A stretch of 39,188 bases of DNA from RZZS01 sp964498755 (GCA_964498755.1 CAZCIB010000018.1:1-39188); one strand, 5' to 3'; shown: positions 1-7,516, counted from the first letter of the stretch. The notes: generated by a model not told the origin, from the letters alone. Numbers and translations: made by a program.

Positions 1-195
1 CCCACGAAAACCCTTACCCGTCAATGTGTTCTGATGCAGAGTCCGGTAGTGTGAATCATTCTAGAGGTTGTTTTGGAGGGATATGTCTATGCTGTTCCCG
101 CAGTTAAGGACAATAAAACGTTGTTTTTGAAGACTGCGTATCCCAGCCGGAAAGCCACGCGAGTCTTTCAGAAGGAGAAAAAGAATGACTCATGA
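1..195 (+). pseudogene. C-terminal remnant of a toxin upstream of a CopG-like antitoxin
   Basis: Frame 1 reads without a stop from 55 to a TGA at 193-195 and gives a tail containing EGYVYAVPAV and FLKTAYPSRKAT. This resembles the end of small toxins that are encoded just before CopG-type antitoxins. The frame is closed upstream by a TGA at 52-54. Frame 3 of the first 26 bases reads HENPYPSM, which would fit the preceding part of such a toxin, so a frame change between about 27 and 57 is likely. The open frame overlaps the antitoxin start by 11 nt, as expected for a toxin-first operon. The gene also runs off the window edge, so the 5' part is unseen. The family assignment comes from remembered resemblance of the tail; the stop and the overlap are seen directly. 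Confidence 0.45.
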
Positions 196-466
196 TGAAT
201 TCTATGACGAAGAAGAAAAAAAGCTGATTGAAGCCTATGAGCGCGGCGAGTTTATTGAGGCCGAAAATCAGGAAGAGGAACGGGCAATGGCCGAGAAAGC
301 GGCGCGGCGTTACCTGCGCAAGGATGCGCGTATCAATATTCGTCTGTCCAGCGCTGACCTCAAAATGCTTAAAGCGCGGGCTGCGGAGGAAGGTCTGCCC
401 TACCAGAGCCTCATCTCCAGCATCCTGCACAAGTATGTAAGCGGCAGAAACGTCTCTTCGTTTTAA
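185..466 (+). CDS. CopG/ribbon-helix-helix family antitoxin
   Basis: A 93-residue acidic protein. Residues 1-40 are rich in Glu and likely wrap a toxin partner. Residues 48-87 have the ribbon-helix-helix pattern: a short strand (INIRLS), a helix (LKMLKARAAEEG), then LPYQSLISSILHKYVSG. This arrangement is typical of CopG_antitoxin proteins, which bind the toxin and repress their own operon. An AGAAGGAGAAAAAGA stretch just before the ATG provides the ribosome binding site. The start lies inside the end of the toxin remnant. The stop overlaps the stop of the convergent gene by 3 nt. With the upstream toxin apparently broken, this may be an orphan antitoxin. Confidence 0.75.
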   Translation: MTHDEFYDEEEKKLIEAYERGEFIEAENQEEERAMAEKAARRYLRKDARINIRLSSADLKMLKARAAEEGLPYQSLISSILHKYVSGRNVSSF

Positions 467-1227
467 CGCGCTTCAAGCACGAAGAAGAAGACGTTATGCG
501 CCGGCTGACCGGTACAGGCGTTTGACGGGATGTTCACGCATCCGTAAATCTGGTTTGAGAGGATGTCATTTTTATCTGCGATGCGGTAGCCGTCGCGGAA
601 TATGCCAGTGAATTTGTCGTGCGCGCTCCATGCGCATTCCTGATTGACCGGGAGCGGGTCTTTCTTTTTATGCAGGCCGAGATTGATATTGATGCCCTCG
701 CAGATATTTTCATGCACGTAAGGCAGGAGCATCATCAGCTCTTCATTGTTTTCAAGATCGATATGGCAGGGCTGCAGGCTAAGGGTTGGCAAATCCTTGA
801 CGCACACGTTTGACGGAAAAATCCACTCGCCGTATCCCGGCGCGCCGATAAAGTTCTCGTCCAGCCATTGCGTATCCGGGACGCGGTAATGCGCGCCGCC
901 GCCTGCGGGCTGAAAAAGCTGGCAGTCCAGGGAATAGCAGCGCGAATTTCTGTAGCCTTCGACTTCCGGGTTTTCGAAACTCAGCTCGGAAATATCATTA
1001 ATTTTTATGCTTTTCATACGCATGACGCTTGTTTGCAGCGACAGCGCGTATTGCGTGATTTCTGAAGAAGCGACCTTGATATATTCAGACAGATTGCGCT
1101 TGTCGGCCGCATTCGGGTCGTAATCGTGCGTGACCACCCAGGCCAGCATCATGAACAAAATCGCGGAGATAAAGGCAAGAATCCGCGACGAGCCCGCTTC
1201 CGGGTGAAAGTTTCTATATTTATCCAT
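463..1227 (-). CDS. membrane-anchored protein of unknown function
   Basis: 254 residues. One hydrophobic segment near the N-terminus (about residues 15-33, ILAFISAILFMMLAWVV) is followed by a large domain with several cysteines, probably periplasmic. There is no GFxxxE prepilin motif, but the layout (short basic head, one helix, cysteine-containing globular domain) resembles minor-pilin-like proteins such as those elsewhere in this window. I do not recognise the family. It is transcribed divergently from alr; its stop overlaps the antitoxin stop. A TATAAT at 1237-1242 lies in the 60-bp gap but has no good -35 on either strand. Confidence 0.6.
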   Translation of the reverse strand: MDKYRNFHPEAGSSRILAFISAILFMMLAWVVTHDYDPNAADKRNLSEYIKVASSEITQYALSLQTSVMRMKSIKINDISELSFENPEVEGYRNSRCYSLDCQLFQPAGGGAHYRVPDTQWLDENFIGAPGYGEWIFPSNVCVKDLPTLSLQPCHIDLENNEELMMLLPYVHENICEGININLGLHKKKDPLPVNQECAWSAHDKFTGIFRDGYRIADKNDILSNQIYGCVNIPSNACTGQPAHNVFFFVLEAR

Positions 1228-1287
1228 TCATTTCAGTATAATACAGACAGTTTTCCTAAAACTTAAGACAGCTTATAAATACTTACC

Positions 1288-2418
1288 ATGTTCAGTGAAA
1301 ACGCAAAAGCTTTGAAAGCGGAAAATACGCGGCGCCGCGCCGGATTTCCGTGCGGGGCGTTACAGACGGATCTTGCCGCGCTGGAAGAAAATTACAGGAT
1401 TTTACGGCGTCAGGCCGGGGATAACTGCGCGGTTTCGGGCATAGTTAAGGCCAACGCCTATGGCGCGGGCGCGGACCGTATCGCGCCGCTTTTGGCGGAA
1501 GCGGGCTGTTCTCTTTTTTTCGTGGCCGATCCCGGCGAGGCCGTTGCGCTCAGAAACCTGCCCGGGATGCGGGATAAAGACATCGCCGTGTTTGGTGGCG
1601 CGCTGCCAGGGACAGAAGAGTTTTTTGAAGAGCATGACCTGATCCCGGTAATGAATGCCTTTGATGATTTGCGGAACTGGCGGCAAAAACCCGGCAGCCG
1701 GATCTTTCTCCATTTCGATACTGCGATGAACAGACTTGGGATGAGCGCGGCGGAGATTGAAAGCCTGCTTAATGACAGGGCTCTAAAAAACAAATTTCAC
1801 ATTGATATGGTTCTCTCCCACTTCGCAAGCGCGGATGAAGCCGACGATGGCGGATTGACGGAAAGGCAATATGCGCGCTTTTCCGTCATGGCGTTGGAAT
1901 TTCCGGAGGCGCGGAAATCGCTCGCCAACTCGGCCGGACTGTTCCGGGATAAAAAATATGCGCTCGACCTCGCGCGTCCCGGCATCGCGCTTTATGGCGG
2001 CAATCCGGTTCACGGGAAAAACCCGATGAAGCCGGTCGTTTCCCTGTCTGTTCCGGTCCTGCAGGTCCGCCACGTTAAAAAAGGTGATAGCGTCGGTTAC
2101 GGCGCGGCGCATGTTTTTGCCGAGGACCGGGTCATGGCGACTCTCGGATTGGGCTACGCCGACGGTTTTATGCGCGCGCTCTCCGGTAAAGGCAAGCTGT
2201 ACTGGAACGGCGAGCCCTGCCCGGTTCTGGGGCGCGTGTCGATGGATTTGACAAGCGTCGACATTACGGACCTGTCAAACCGGCCAAAGCCCGGAGATTA
2301 TCTGGAAGTGATCGGCCCGAGCCAGAGCATTGACGATCTGGCGCAGGATGCGGGGACGATTTCATACGAAATCCTGACGGGTCTCGGGCAGCGGTTTGAA
2401 AGGTCTTATATCTCTTAA
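1288..2418 (+). CDS. alr: alanine racemase
   Basis: Converts L-alanine to D-alanine for peptidoglycan, using pyridoxal phosphate in the cytoplasm. 376 residues, the usual family length. The PLP-binding lysine is K54 in VKANAYGAGA, and the second catalytic base is Y271 in SVGYGAAHVF. The N-terminal TIM barrel is followed by the C-terminal beta domain with RVSMDLTSVDIT and a typical end (ISYEILTGLGQRFERSY). The N-terminal 25 residues before GALQTDLAALEENY are slightly longer than in many homologues, and no strong Shine-Dalgarno is visible at 1275-1287, so the exact start is less certain than the identity. mlaE follows 65 bp downstream on the same strand. Confidence 0.95.
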   Translation: MFSENAKALKAENTRRRAGFPCGALQTDLAALEENYRILRRQAGDNCAVSGIVKANAYGAGADRIAPLLAEAGCSLFFVADPGEAVALRNLPGMRDKDIAVFGGALPGTEEFFEEHDLIPVMNAFDDLRNWRQKPGSRIFLHFDTAMNRLGMSAAEIESLLNDRALKNKFHIDMVLSHFASADEADDGGLTERQYARFSVMALEFPEARKSLANSAGLFRDKKYALDLARPGIALYGGNPVHGKNPMKPVVSLSVPVLQVRHVKKGDSVGYGAAHVFAEDRVMATLGLGYADGFMRALSGKGKLYWNGEPCPVLGRVSMDLTSVDITDLSNRPKPGDYLEVIGPSQSIDDLAQDAGTISYEILTGLGQRFERSYIS

Positions 2419-2483
2419 AACTTTATTTTCTCATGCAAAAGCGTTAGAACAGCCATAGAATTGAGCGAAACTGTAGAAAAGCT

Positions 2484-3338
2484 ATGAGTGAAACCACAGC
2501 CGATAACTCCGGCAAACAAAACGAAAGCAGGATTTTTGCCCACTGTACGGGCATGACCTGCTATGTGCTGGATTCCTGCCAGTCAATCGGGAAAACGATC
2601 CTGAGGCTCTTTCATGGGATCGGTTCGCTGATGGTGTTTATCGGCACGGCGATTATCCAGTCATTTCTGCCGCCGATATACTTCCGCCTGATTTTGAAGC
2701 AGGTGATTGATATCGGTTACTATTCCTTGCCTGTTGTCGGCATGACGGCGCTGTTTACCGGGATGGTGCTTGCGCTCCAGAGCTATACGGGCTTTACGCG
2801 TTTTAATGCCGAAAGCGCGATTGCGGGCGTTGTCGTTTTGTCCGTAACGCGTGAACTGGCGCCTGTGCTGGCTGGCCTGATGGTGGCGGGCCGCATCGGC
2901 GCGGCGATTGCCGCGGAAATCGGCACCATGCGCGTCACGGAACAAATTGACGCGCTTGTTACCTTAAGCGTTAATCCGTTCAAATATCTCATCGCCCCGC
3001 GTTTAATCGCGGGCACGATCATGCTGCCCGCGCTGGTTCTGGTTGGCGATATTATCGGCGTGTTCGGCGGTTATGTCGTTGCAATTTATACGCTCGATTT
3101 CAGCCCCGGCAGTTACCTCGCCCAGACATGGGAGTTTCTTGAGGCGATGGACGTGATCTCCGGACTGATAAAGGCCGCCGTGTTTGGCCTGATCGTCACG
3201 CTGATGGGCTGTTATCACGGCTATTACTCGCAGCGCGGCGCGCAAGGAGTCGGCGCGGCGACGACGAACGCCGTCGTAACGGCCTCGATCCTGATCCTGA
3301 TTTCCAACTATGTTCTGACGCAGGTGTTCTTCTCATGA
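2484..3338 (+). CDS. mlaE: MlaE-family ABC transporter permease
   Basis: Inner-membrane permease of the Mla system, which moves phospholipids between inner and outer membranes. 284 residues with about five or six hydrophobic segments from residue 45 onward. The conserved family core is present: ALFTGMVLALQ, VTRELAPVLAGLMVAGRIGAAIAAEIG, then TMRVTEQIDAL, the part that contacts the ATPase. The first 30 residues are hydrophilic and longer than in E. coli MlaE (about 260 residues). The stop overlaps the mlaF start (ATGA at 3335-3338), so the two are translationally coupled. Confidence 0.92.
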   Translation: MSETTADNSGKQNESRIFAHCTGMTCYVLDSCQSIGKTILRLFHGIGSLMVFIGTAIIQSFLPPIYFRLILKQVIDIGYYSLPVVGMTALFTGMVLALQSYTGFTRFNAESAIAGVVVLSVTRELAPVLAGLMVAGRIGAAIAAEIGTMRVTEQIDALVTLSVNPFKYLIAPRLIAGTIMLPALVLVGDIIGVFGGYVVAIYTLDFSPGSYLAQTWEFLEAMDVISGLIKAAVFGLIVTLMGCYHGYYSQRGAQGVGAATTNAVVTASILILISNYVLTQVFFS

Positions 3339-4156
3339 GTTCCGAAGCCGCAGTCAACGAGGAGCCGCAACCCTGCACGGAGGCCATGCCCTGCAAGCTT
3401 CAGCTTTCCGGGGTGCGAAAAACCTTCGGGAATAACGAGGTTCTTCGCGGCGTCGATCTGCATATCGCGCCGGGGCAATCGCTCGTCGTGATCGGCGGGT
3501 CGGGGTCCGGCAAGTCCGTGATGCTGAAATGCGTTCTGGGGCTTATGGCGCCGGAGGAGGGCTCGATTCTCGTCGATGGCCGCGAAAGCGTCGGGCTGGA
3601 CGCCAAAAACCGCAATAAGCTGATGTCAAAATTCGGCATGCTGTTTCAGGGCGCAGCGCTGTTCGATTCGCTTAAAGTCTGGGAGAACGTCGCTTTCGGC
3701 CTGATCCAGGGGCGCGGCATGGACCGCAAGGAAGCCAAAGACATTGCGATTGAAAAGCTGAAATCGGTCGGTCTCAAGACCGCGCATGGCGAGCTTTACC
3801 CGGCGGAAATTTCGGGCGGCATGCAAAAACGCGTCGGCCTCGCACGTGCGATTGCCGCGAACCCGGAGATTCTGTTTTTTGACGAGCCGACTACGGGCCT
3901 CGACCCCATCATGGCGGACGTGATCAACGACCTGATCGTCGAGCGCGTGCGCGATCTGGGCGCAACGGCCCTCTCGATCACGCATGATATGGCCAGCGCG
4001 CGCAAAATCGCCGACCGCGTCGCCATGATCTATGAAGGGCAAATTATCTGGCACGGGAGCGTGCAGGAACTCGACGAATCGGGCAACGACCATGTCGACC
4101 AGTTTATCCACGGCCGCGCCGCAGGCCCAATTACGGACGATCTAAAGCAGGCGTAA
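3335..4156 (+). CDS. mlaF: MlaF-family ABC transporter ATPase
   Basis: ATPase partner of MlaE in phospholipid transport. 273 residues. Walker A is GGSGSGKS at 54-61, the ABC signature SGGMQKR at 160-166, Walker B ILFFDE at 179-184, followed by PTTGLDP and a switch histidine in SITHDM. The first 20 residues and the last 10 are extra relative to the ATPase core. The substrate-binding MlaD (MCE domain), often next in this operon, does not follow: a spacer of more than 300 bp with an inverted repeat comes next, so MlaD must be elsewhere in the genome or be absent. Confidence 0.93.
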   Translation: MSSEAAVNEEPQPCTEAMPCKLQLSGVRKTFGNNEVLRGVDLHIAPGQSLVVIGGSGSGKSVMLKCVLGLMAPEEGSILVDGRESVGLDAKNRNKLMSKFGMLFQGAALFDSLKVWENVAFGLIQGRGMDRKEAKDIAIEKLKSVGLKTAHGELYPAEISGGMQKRVGLARAIAANPEILFFDEPTTGLDPIMADVINDLIVERVRDLGATALSITHDMASARKIADRVAMIYEGQIIWHGSVQELDESGNDHVDQFIHGRAAGPITDDLKQA

Positions 4157-4199
4157 GCCACGCTAGCGCATGTTTTTCCTTTATTTGTTATTTCAAGAG

Positions 4200-4311
4200 C
4201 CCGCCTTCGCTATGGCGAGACTAATGTCGTTGTCCGTTGAAACGCATTCACTGCGGCAGCTTCAAGGCCTTTGGATAAAGCCCCGGATAACGCCTGTCGT
4301 CGTTTCCGGGG
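4200..4311. repeat. intergenic inverted-repeat element after mlaF
   Basis: The 314-bp spacer 4157-4470 has no gene. It holds CCCGCCTTCGCTATGGCGAG (4200-4219), nearly the same as a segment at 38909-38938, where the match is split by a 9-nt insert. It also has an inverted repeat with arms CCCCGGA (4281-4287) and TCCGGGG (4305-4311), 17-nt loop, followed by TGACGGGG. This looks like a member of a dispersed intergenic hairpin family. The hairpin has no U-run, so it is a poor intrinsic terminator. Confidence 0.5.
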
Positions 4312-4402
4312 TGACGGGGTCGGCCTGATAGCGGCGCCCTGTTCTTAATGCGAAACGCTATAAAAAAATGCGCAAAAATTCCCTCTTTTTTCATAAAGAT
4401 AT

Positions 4403-4431
4403 TTGACATTTCCGCGAATCCCCTTTAGGAA
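4403..4431 (+). promoter_or_regulatory. possible sigma-70 promoter for the CYTH-like gene
   Basis: TTGACA at 4403-4408 is a perfect -35. With a 17-nt spacer the -10 position is TAGGAA (4426-4431), a weak match. The site lies 40 bp before the start at 4471. Inference from consensus only. Confidence 0.3.
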
Positions 4432-4470
4432 AGCACCAGGTGGTGTTGTATATAGAGGGAGTGTGTTGGA

Positions 4471-5397
4471 ATGGCGAAAGATGGGAATGCCAAGCAAAAT
4501 GGCGACCGACTGAAACGTTCAAAGGAAGAGCTTGCGCTTATTTTCGGTCCAAAAGCCGAGCGCAGGGCCGAGATAAAATGCGTAAAGCCCGAGATACTGG
4601 AGACCGAAAAAGTTTTTCTTGTCGATACGCGCGAAGCTGCTCTGGAAATCCTGAAATCAGCGCAAAGTTGCAGGCGAGAGTTTATTACGCTGGATGATCC
4701 ATCCTTGGCGCCAAGGTTGCCTACTGGATTTGATGGCGCGTTCAGGCCACCTTTAGAAGTAACGCCGCCACGTCAGACTATTTATTTTATTGACGCAGAG
4801 GGCAAGCTTCGAGAAATGGGAATTGAGACGAGGCAGAGGATAGAAAAAGGGCGGATCAAACAAACCACCAAAAGAGATAAAACCAGTCTTGCCCAGAGCC
4901 CCGCTCTGAACCGCGCGGAACAACATTCATATTTATGTGCGCCAGGCTTTAATGTTTATGCGCTTGGAGAAGAAGTTGCGCGCAAGATGGTTAAAAAAGA
5001 AATACAATCTCCTCCCAGGCCTGCCCTGAGGATAATCGCGCAGCGGGAGCGCATGTCTTACTTTCCAGATGGAAATCCTGAATGGGAAATTGAATTAGCG
5101 GTAGAGCCTATTCACCTCTGGCAAAGTTTCGATGGCGCCTATGGTTCAAAACATAAAATTGATCTTGAGATAAAACGTGGCCCCGAAGATGAAGCTGAAC
5201 GGCTTGCCTTATTACAATGTGAAGAGGACAGGCTGTTAAGGCGTTTTGAAAGGCACTTGACTCCGGAAATGCGCTCCAGCGCTGCGGATGGTTTTGATCA
5301 TATTCTCTCAGTCGTGCGAGTTGACGAAGGGAAGCGCAAGCAGTTTGAGCGAATTGACCCGCGTTATCCGAACTGGATTCAGGAATTGGCGGCTTGA
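4471..5397 (+). CDS. divergent CYTH-like (triphosphate tunnel) protein
   Basis: 308 residues. Two stretches match the layout of CYTH proteins. Residues 104-134 (YFIDAEGKLREMGIETRQRI, then KGRIKQTTK) follow the usual pattern: YxDTxxxxLxxxGxxLRxRR, then a short turn and QTxK. Residues 185-237 contain ALRIIAQRERMSYFP, EWEIELAVEPI and KIDLEIKRG, matching the RxRxxW, EIELxxD and ELELK strands. CYTH enzymes hydrolyse inorganic triphosphate or cyclise nucleotides inside a beta-barrel tunnel. The N-terminal ExExK signature is not clear here (AEIKCVK at 33-39 is the closest), and a 50-residue insert separates the two halves, so activity is doubtful. AGGGAG lies 8-13 nt before the ATG. Family call by eye. 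Confidence 0.5.
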   Translation: MAKDGNAKQNGDRLKRSKEELALIFGPKAERRAEIKCVKPEILETEKVFLVDTREAALEILKSAQSCRREFITLDDPSLAPRLPTGFDGAFRPPLEVTPPRQTIYFIDAEGKLREMGIETRQRIEKGRIKQTTKRDKTSLAQSPALNRAEQHSYLCAPGFNVYALGEEVARKMVKKEIQSPPRPALRIIAQRERMSYFPDGNPEWEIELAVEPIHLWQSFDGAYGSKHKIDLEIKRGPEDEAERLALLQCEEDRLLRRFERHLTPEMRSSAADGFDHILSVVRVDEGKRKQFERIDPRYPNWIQELAA

Positions 5398-5457
5398 TAA
5401 AACACTGGCCAATTTTTATGATATCATTTAACAATACTTGCTTGTAACTAAGCTCCT

Positions 5458-5533
5458 AGGGGTATAGCTCAGCTGGTAGAGCGGCGGTCTCCAAAACCGC
5501 AGGTCGCGGGTTCGAACCCTGCTGCCCCTGCCA
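5458..5533 (+). tRNA. tRNA-Trp (CCA anticodon)
   Basis: 76 nt with a full cloverleaf. The acceptor stem AGGGGTA (5458-5464) pairs with TGCCCCT (5523-5529) with one G-T wobble. The anticodon stem GCGGT/ACCGC encloses the loop CTCCAAA with anticodon CCA at 5491-5493. The T arm carries GGTTCGAACC. Discriminator G5530 is followed by an encoded CCA (5531-5533). The 3' end is adjacent to a recombinase remnant, which marks it as a probable integration target. Confidence 0.95.
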
Positions 5534-5878
5534 TTCGCTGGCGTTGGTTAAATTGAACATCTTGTCGAAGGGCTCACGCAAGGTATAGCGCAGCCTTCCG
5601 CCGTCGAGCGTTAGGCCCCGTCCCGAAGGGCGAAGCCCGTGGGACATTTTCAAAAAATAAATACCCGATTGACCATCTCTCTTTTGAGTTCGACGCTCGA
5701 ACCTTTGAACAAATCATAGGCTTCCGAGGCGATGGACAGGATCATCAGCATCGCATCCTTAAACGCATCATCGCCGGAGCGGGCGCTGGATATTTGCTGC
5801 TCCAGATCATTTTGATCCTCGCGGATTATGGATTTTTTGGCCTCGAATTCCTCGCGCTCAATCATGCACAAAAGCCAT
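5534..5878 (-). pseudogene. C-terminal remnant of a large serine recombinase
   Basis: Read on the minus strand from about 5878 to 5650, the frame gives the coiled-coil tail of large serine recombinases: IEREEFEAKKSIIREDQNDL, then SIASEAYDLFKGSSVELKRE, then MVNRVFIF and a stop. A second frame, from about 5620 to 5534, continues the same protein: LTLDGGRLRYTLREPFDKMF then NLTNASEW. In intact homologues VF is followed almost directly by the LTLDGG-type strand, so the two pieces belong together and are separated by a 26-nt nested hairpin (5620-5645) that shifts the frame. The catalytic N-terminal domain is missing: the GIY-YIG gene lies directly upstream on the same strand, ending at 5882. The tail reaches the tRNA-Trp CCA end, which suggests that an element integrated at this tRNA. 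Family call is by pattern recognition. Confidence 0.7.
5620..5645. repeat. small nested hairpin inside the recombinase remnant
   Basis: Outer arms GTCCC (5620-5624) and GGGAC (5641-5645) enclose inner arms GGGC (5628-5631) and GCCC (5635-5638) with a GAA loop. It lies between the two recombinase frames, so it may be the insertion that broke the gene. Confidence 0.5.
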
Positions 5879-5881
5879 AGT

Positions 5882-6832
5882 TTAAGACGCCTCGCGCATG
5901 ACGGTTTCGATTTGTTGATCCTGCCAGTCAGCATAGGTCTGGTTTGTGCCTTTGACTTTCCAATACTTGCGCCCATTTCGTGAAGTGCCCATAATCACAG
6001 ACAGGGCAGCGCTGGGGCTTTTAAAACTTACATCTTCCTGAAAAACGGCCTTGGTTTTTTGCTCATTCAAAATAAGCTTTCCCTCTTCAAAGAGGCTGTC
6101 AAATAGCGGTTTGTATGAATTATGCGTGACTGAGCTGATCCACTCTGCAACGGCTTCCGATCCTTTAAACACGACAAAATCCCCTTCGATTTCCTGCGCT
6201 TCGGCGGTGATGTCGTACTTCTTGCTGCGCGCGATAAAGATCGGGCCATTATCATCTCGTATTTGATCCGGTGCTTGCTGTGTGGTTTCAGGCGTATGGG
6301 AAACACGGGGCTTTACGCGCAGTAATTCCAGACCCAAAACCGGTAAGACCAGCCGAATTTGCGATATGAAATATTCCATATCGGCTTGATCGGCTTCAGG
6401 CAGGAATGCATCGCCCGGCGGAGCGGTATTGTTATGCACTTTGGCGCGGGCCATATTCTGCGAAATCGCAATCAGGCGGCTTTCTAGATAGCGCGCATGC
6501 GCCTTGGTTAGGTTCTGGTCCTTGCTGGTGATAATGCAGGCTTTCTCCCAGAAATCCTTATTCTCATCTTTGTTATGCTGGATCAAACGTTTGCCGACAT
6601 TATCGCTCTCTCCGATGTAAACAATCTGTTTCCCGGCGGTGTCAGGGTCCGGGCCGGTTAAGAAATATATGCCGGTGCGGTTCATCTCCGGACGCTTGAG
6701 GAGCTCAGGCAGTTTCGTGCGCGGCCCGGACAGCACATGGCCTGTCCAGTTCATAATCTCGGCCGTCAAAATGCCTTGCGGCGTTCCATCGACAAGATAC
6801 AGCTTGATTGATTTGCCCATATGCGCGCCCAT
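5882..6832 (-). CDS. GIY-YIG nuclease-fold protein with C-terminal DUF4357
   Basis: 316 residues from the chosen start. I take the ATG at 6832, because AAGGA sits 7 nt before it; an upstream ATG at 6853 lacks such a site. Residues about 50-110 form a GIY-YIG domain: TGIYFLTG, then IVYIGESDNVGKRLIQH, with acidic and Arg residues after it. The C-terminal 60 residues (FQEDVSFKSPSAALSVIMG, then NGRKYWKV) match DUF4357, which often accompanies GIY-YIG domains. Such proteins are found in accessory DNA, often near restriction-like or mobile genes; the substrate is unknown. It lies between the recombinase remnant and the divergent HipBA module, consistent with cargo of the tRNA-Trp island. Confidence 0.8.
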   Translation of the reverse strand: MGAHMGKSIKLYLVDGTPQGILTAEIMNWTGHVLSGPRTKLPELLKRPEMNRTGIYFLTGPDPDTAGKQIVYIGESDNVGKRLIQHNKDENKDFWEKACIITSKDQNLTKAHARYLESRLIAISQNMARAKVHNNTAPPGDAFLPEADQADMEYFISQIRLVLPVLGLELLRVKPRVSHTPETTQQAPDQIRDDNGPIFIARSKKYDITAEAQEIEGDFVVFKGSEAVAEWISSVTHNSYKPLFDSLFEEGKLILNEQKTKAVFQEDVSFKSPSAALSVIMGTSRNGRKYWKVKGTNQTYADWQDQQIETVMREAS

Positions 6833-6868
6833 AGAGTTATCCTTCGCTATCATATTGATTGTATTTTA

Positions 6869-7105
6869 TTATCCACATTGCGCGCCGAAAGTACAGATTA
6901 AGCATAAAAAGTCGGTCTTTTTACTACATGCCACCCGGATGTCGCGCAGTTTTACGCCGTTTTCTTTCATCTTAAAACCGGCGGGTTGACTTGTATTGCC
7001 GATTGCGCCGATGTGCAAATAGCCCGTCATACCGCCCTCTGCCTCAGCCGTATTACCGGCGCGGAGATTTATTATTAAGCTCAACCGGCTTACCGTAAGG
7101 GTCAA
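6869..7105 (-). CDS. short unrecognised ORF or gene fragment
   Basis: 78 codons on the minus strand in the otherwise empty 6833-7195 spacer. Codons from residue 17 to about 65 (AEAEGGMTGYLHIGAIGN, then QPAGFKMKENGVKLRDIRV) look protein-like, but the first 15 residues and the last 12 do not. No clear ribosome binding site is visible. It could be a fragment of a larger protein degraded within the island. Nothing about function can be said. Confidence 0.2.
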   Translation of the reverse strand: MTLTVSRLSLIINLRAGNTAEAEGGMTGYLHIGAIGNTSQPAGFKMKENGVKLRDIRVACSKKTDFLCLICTFGAQCG

Positions 7106-7142
7106 GAGGTTGCGCTCGAGATATTCTCATTGCTTATTATTA

Positions 7143-7181
7143 TAGACATTTTAATCTTTTTATGGGTATAATAATTCCCAT
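7143..7181 (+). promoter_or_regulatory. hipBA promoter with overlapping operator
   Basis: TAGACA (7143-7148), an 18-nt spacer and a perfect TATAAT (7167-7172) form a good sigma-70 promoter 24 bp before the hipB start. An inverted repeat, ATGGG (7162-7166) and CCCAT (7177-7181) with a 10-nt spacer, encloses the -10 box. HipB-type regulators bind such spaced inverted repeats to repress their own operon, so this is the best operator candidate. Confidence 0.6.
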
Positions 7182-7195
7182 TAGGAGGTTTTGCT

Positions 7196-7516
7196 ATGGC
7201 AAGGAAAACAGCCGCCCTGCCGCCTTTTGTTGAAGATATTCTCAAAGAGGTGGGCGAGAACATAAAGCTGGCGCGGTTGCGCCGTAAGATCACGACAACC
7301 ATGCTCGCGGAAAGAGCAGGCATGAACAGGGCGACGCTGCGCAAAATTGAAAATGGTGAAAGCAGCGTCACGATGGGAGCTTATGCCAGTGTTTTATTTT
7401 GCCTGGGCCTGGAAAAAGACCTGCACCTTATTGGCAAAGATGATCCGTTGGGACGGCGCTTGCAAGATGCGGAGCTGACGCACACAAAAGAGCGCGCACC
7501 CAAAAAAGAAACCTAA
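7196..7516 (+). CDS. hipB: HipB-like helix-turn-helix antitoxin/repressor
   Basis: 106 residues with a Cro/C1-type HTH at about residues 17-75: IKLARLRRKITTTMLAERAG, then MNRATLRKIENGESSVTMG. It begins the hipB-hipA pair and is expected to repress the operon and neutralise the kinase toxin. An AGGAGG lies 8 nt before the ATG. The C-terminal tail is charged (THTKERAPKKET), a region that contacts HipA or is proteolysed in known HipB proteins. hipA follows after 20 bp. Identification rests on the HTH fold plus the neighbour. Confidence 0.82.
   Translation: MARKTAALPPFVEDILKEVGENIKLARLRRKITTTMLAERAGMNRATLRKIENGESSVTMGAYASVLFCLGLEKDLHLIGKDDPLGRRLQDAELTHTKERAPKKET

Noticed and set aside
5456..5530. 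Minus-strand peptide across the tRNA ending in a GSNPRPAVLETAALPAEL-like sequence
   Set aside because: This is the well-known spurious translation of a tRNA antisense strand; only the part before the tRNA is taken as recombinase.
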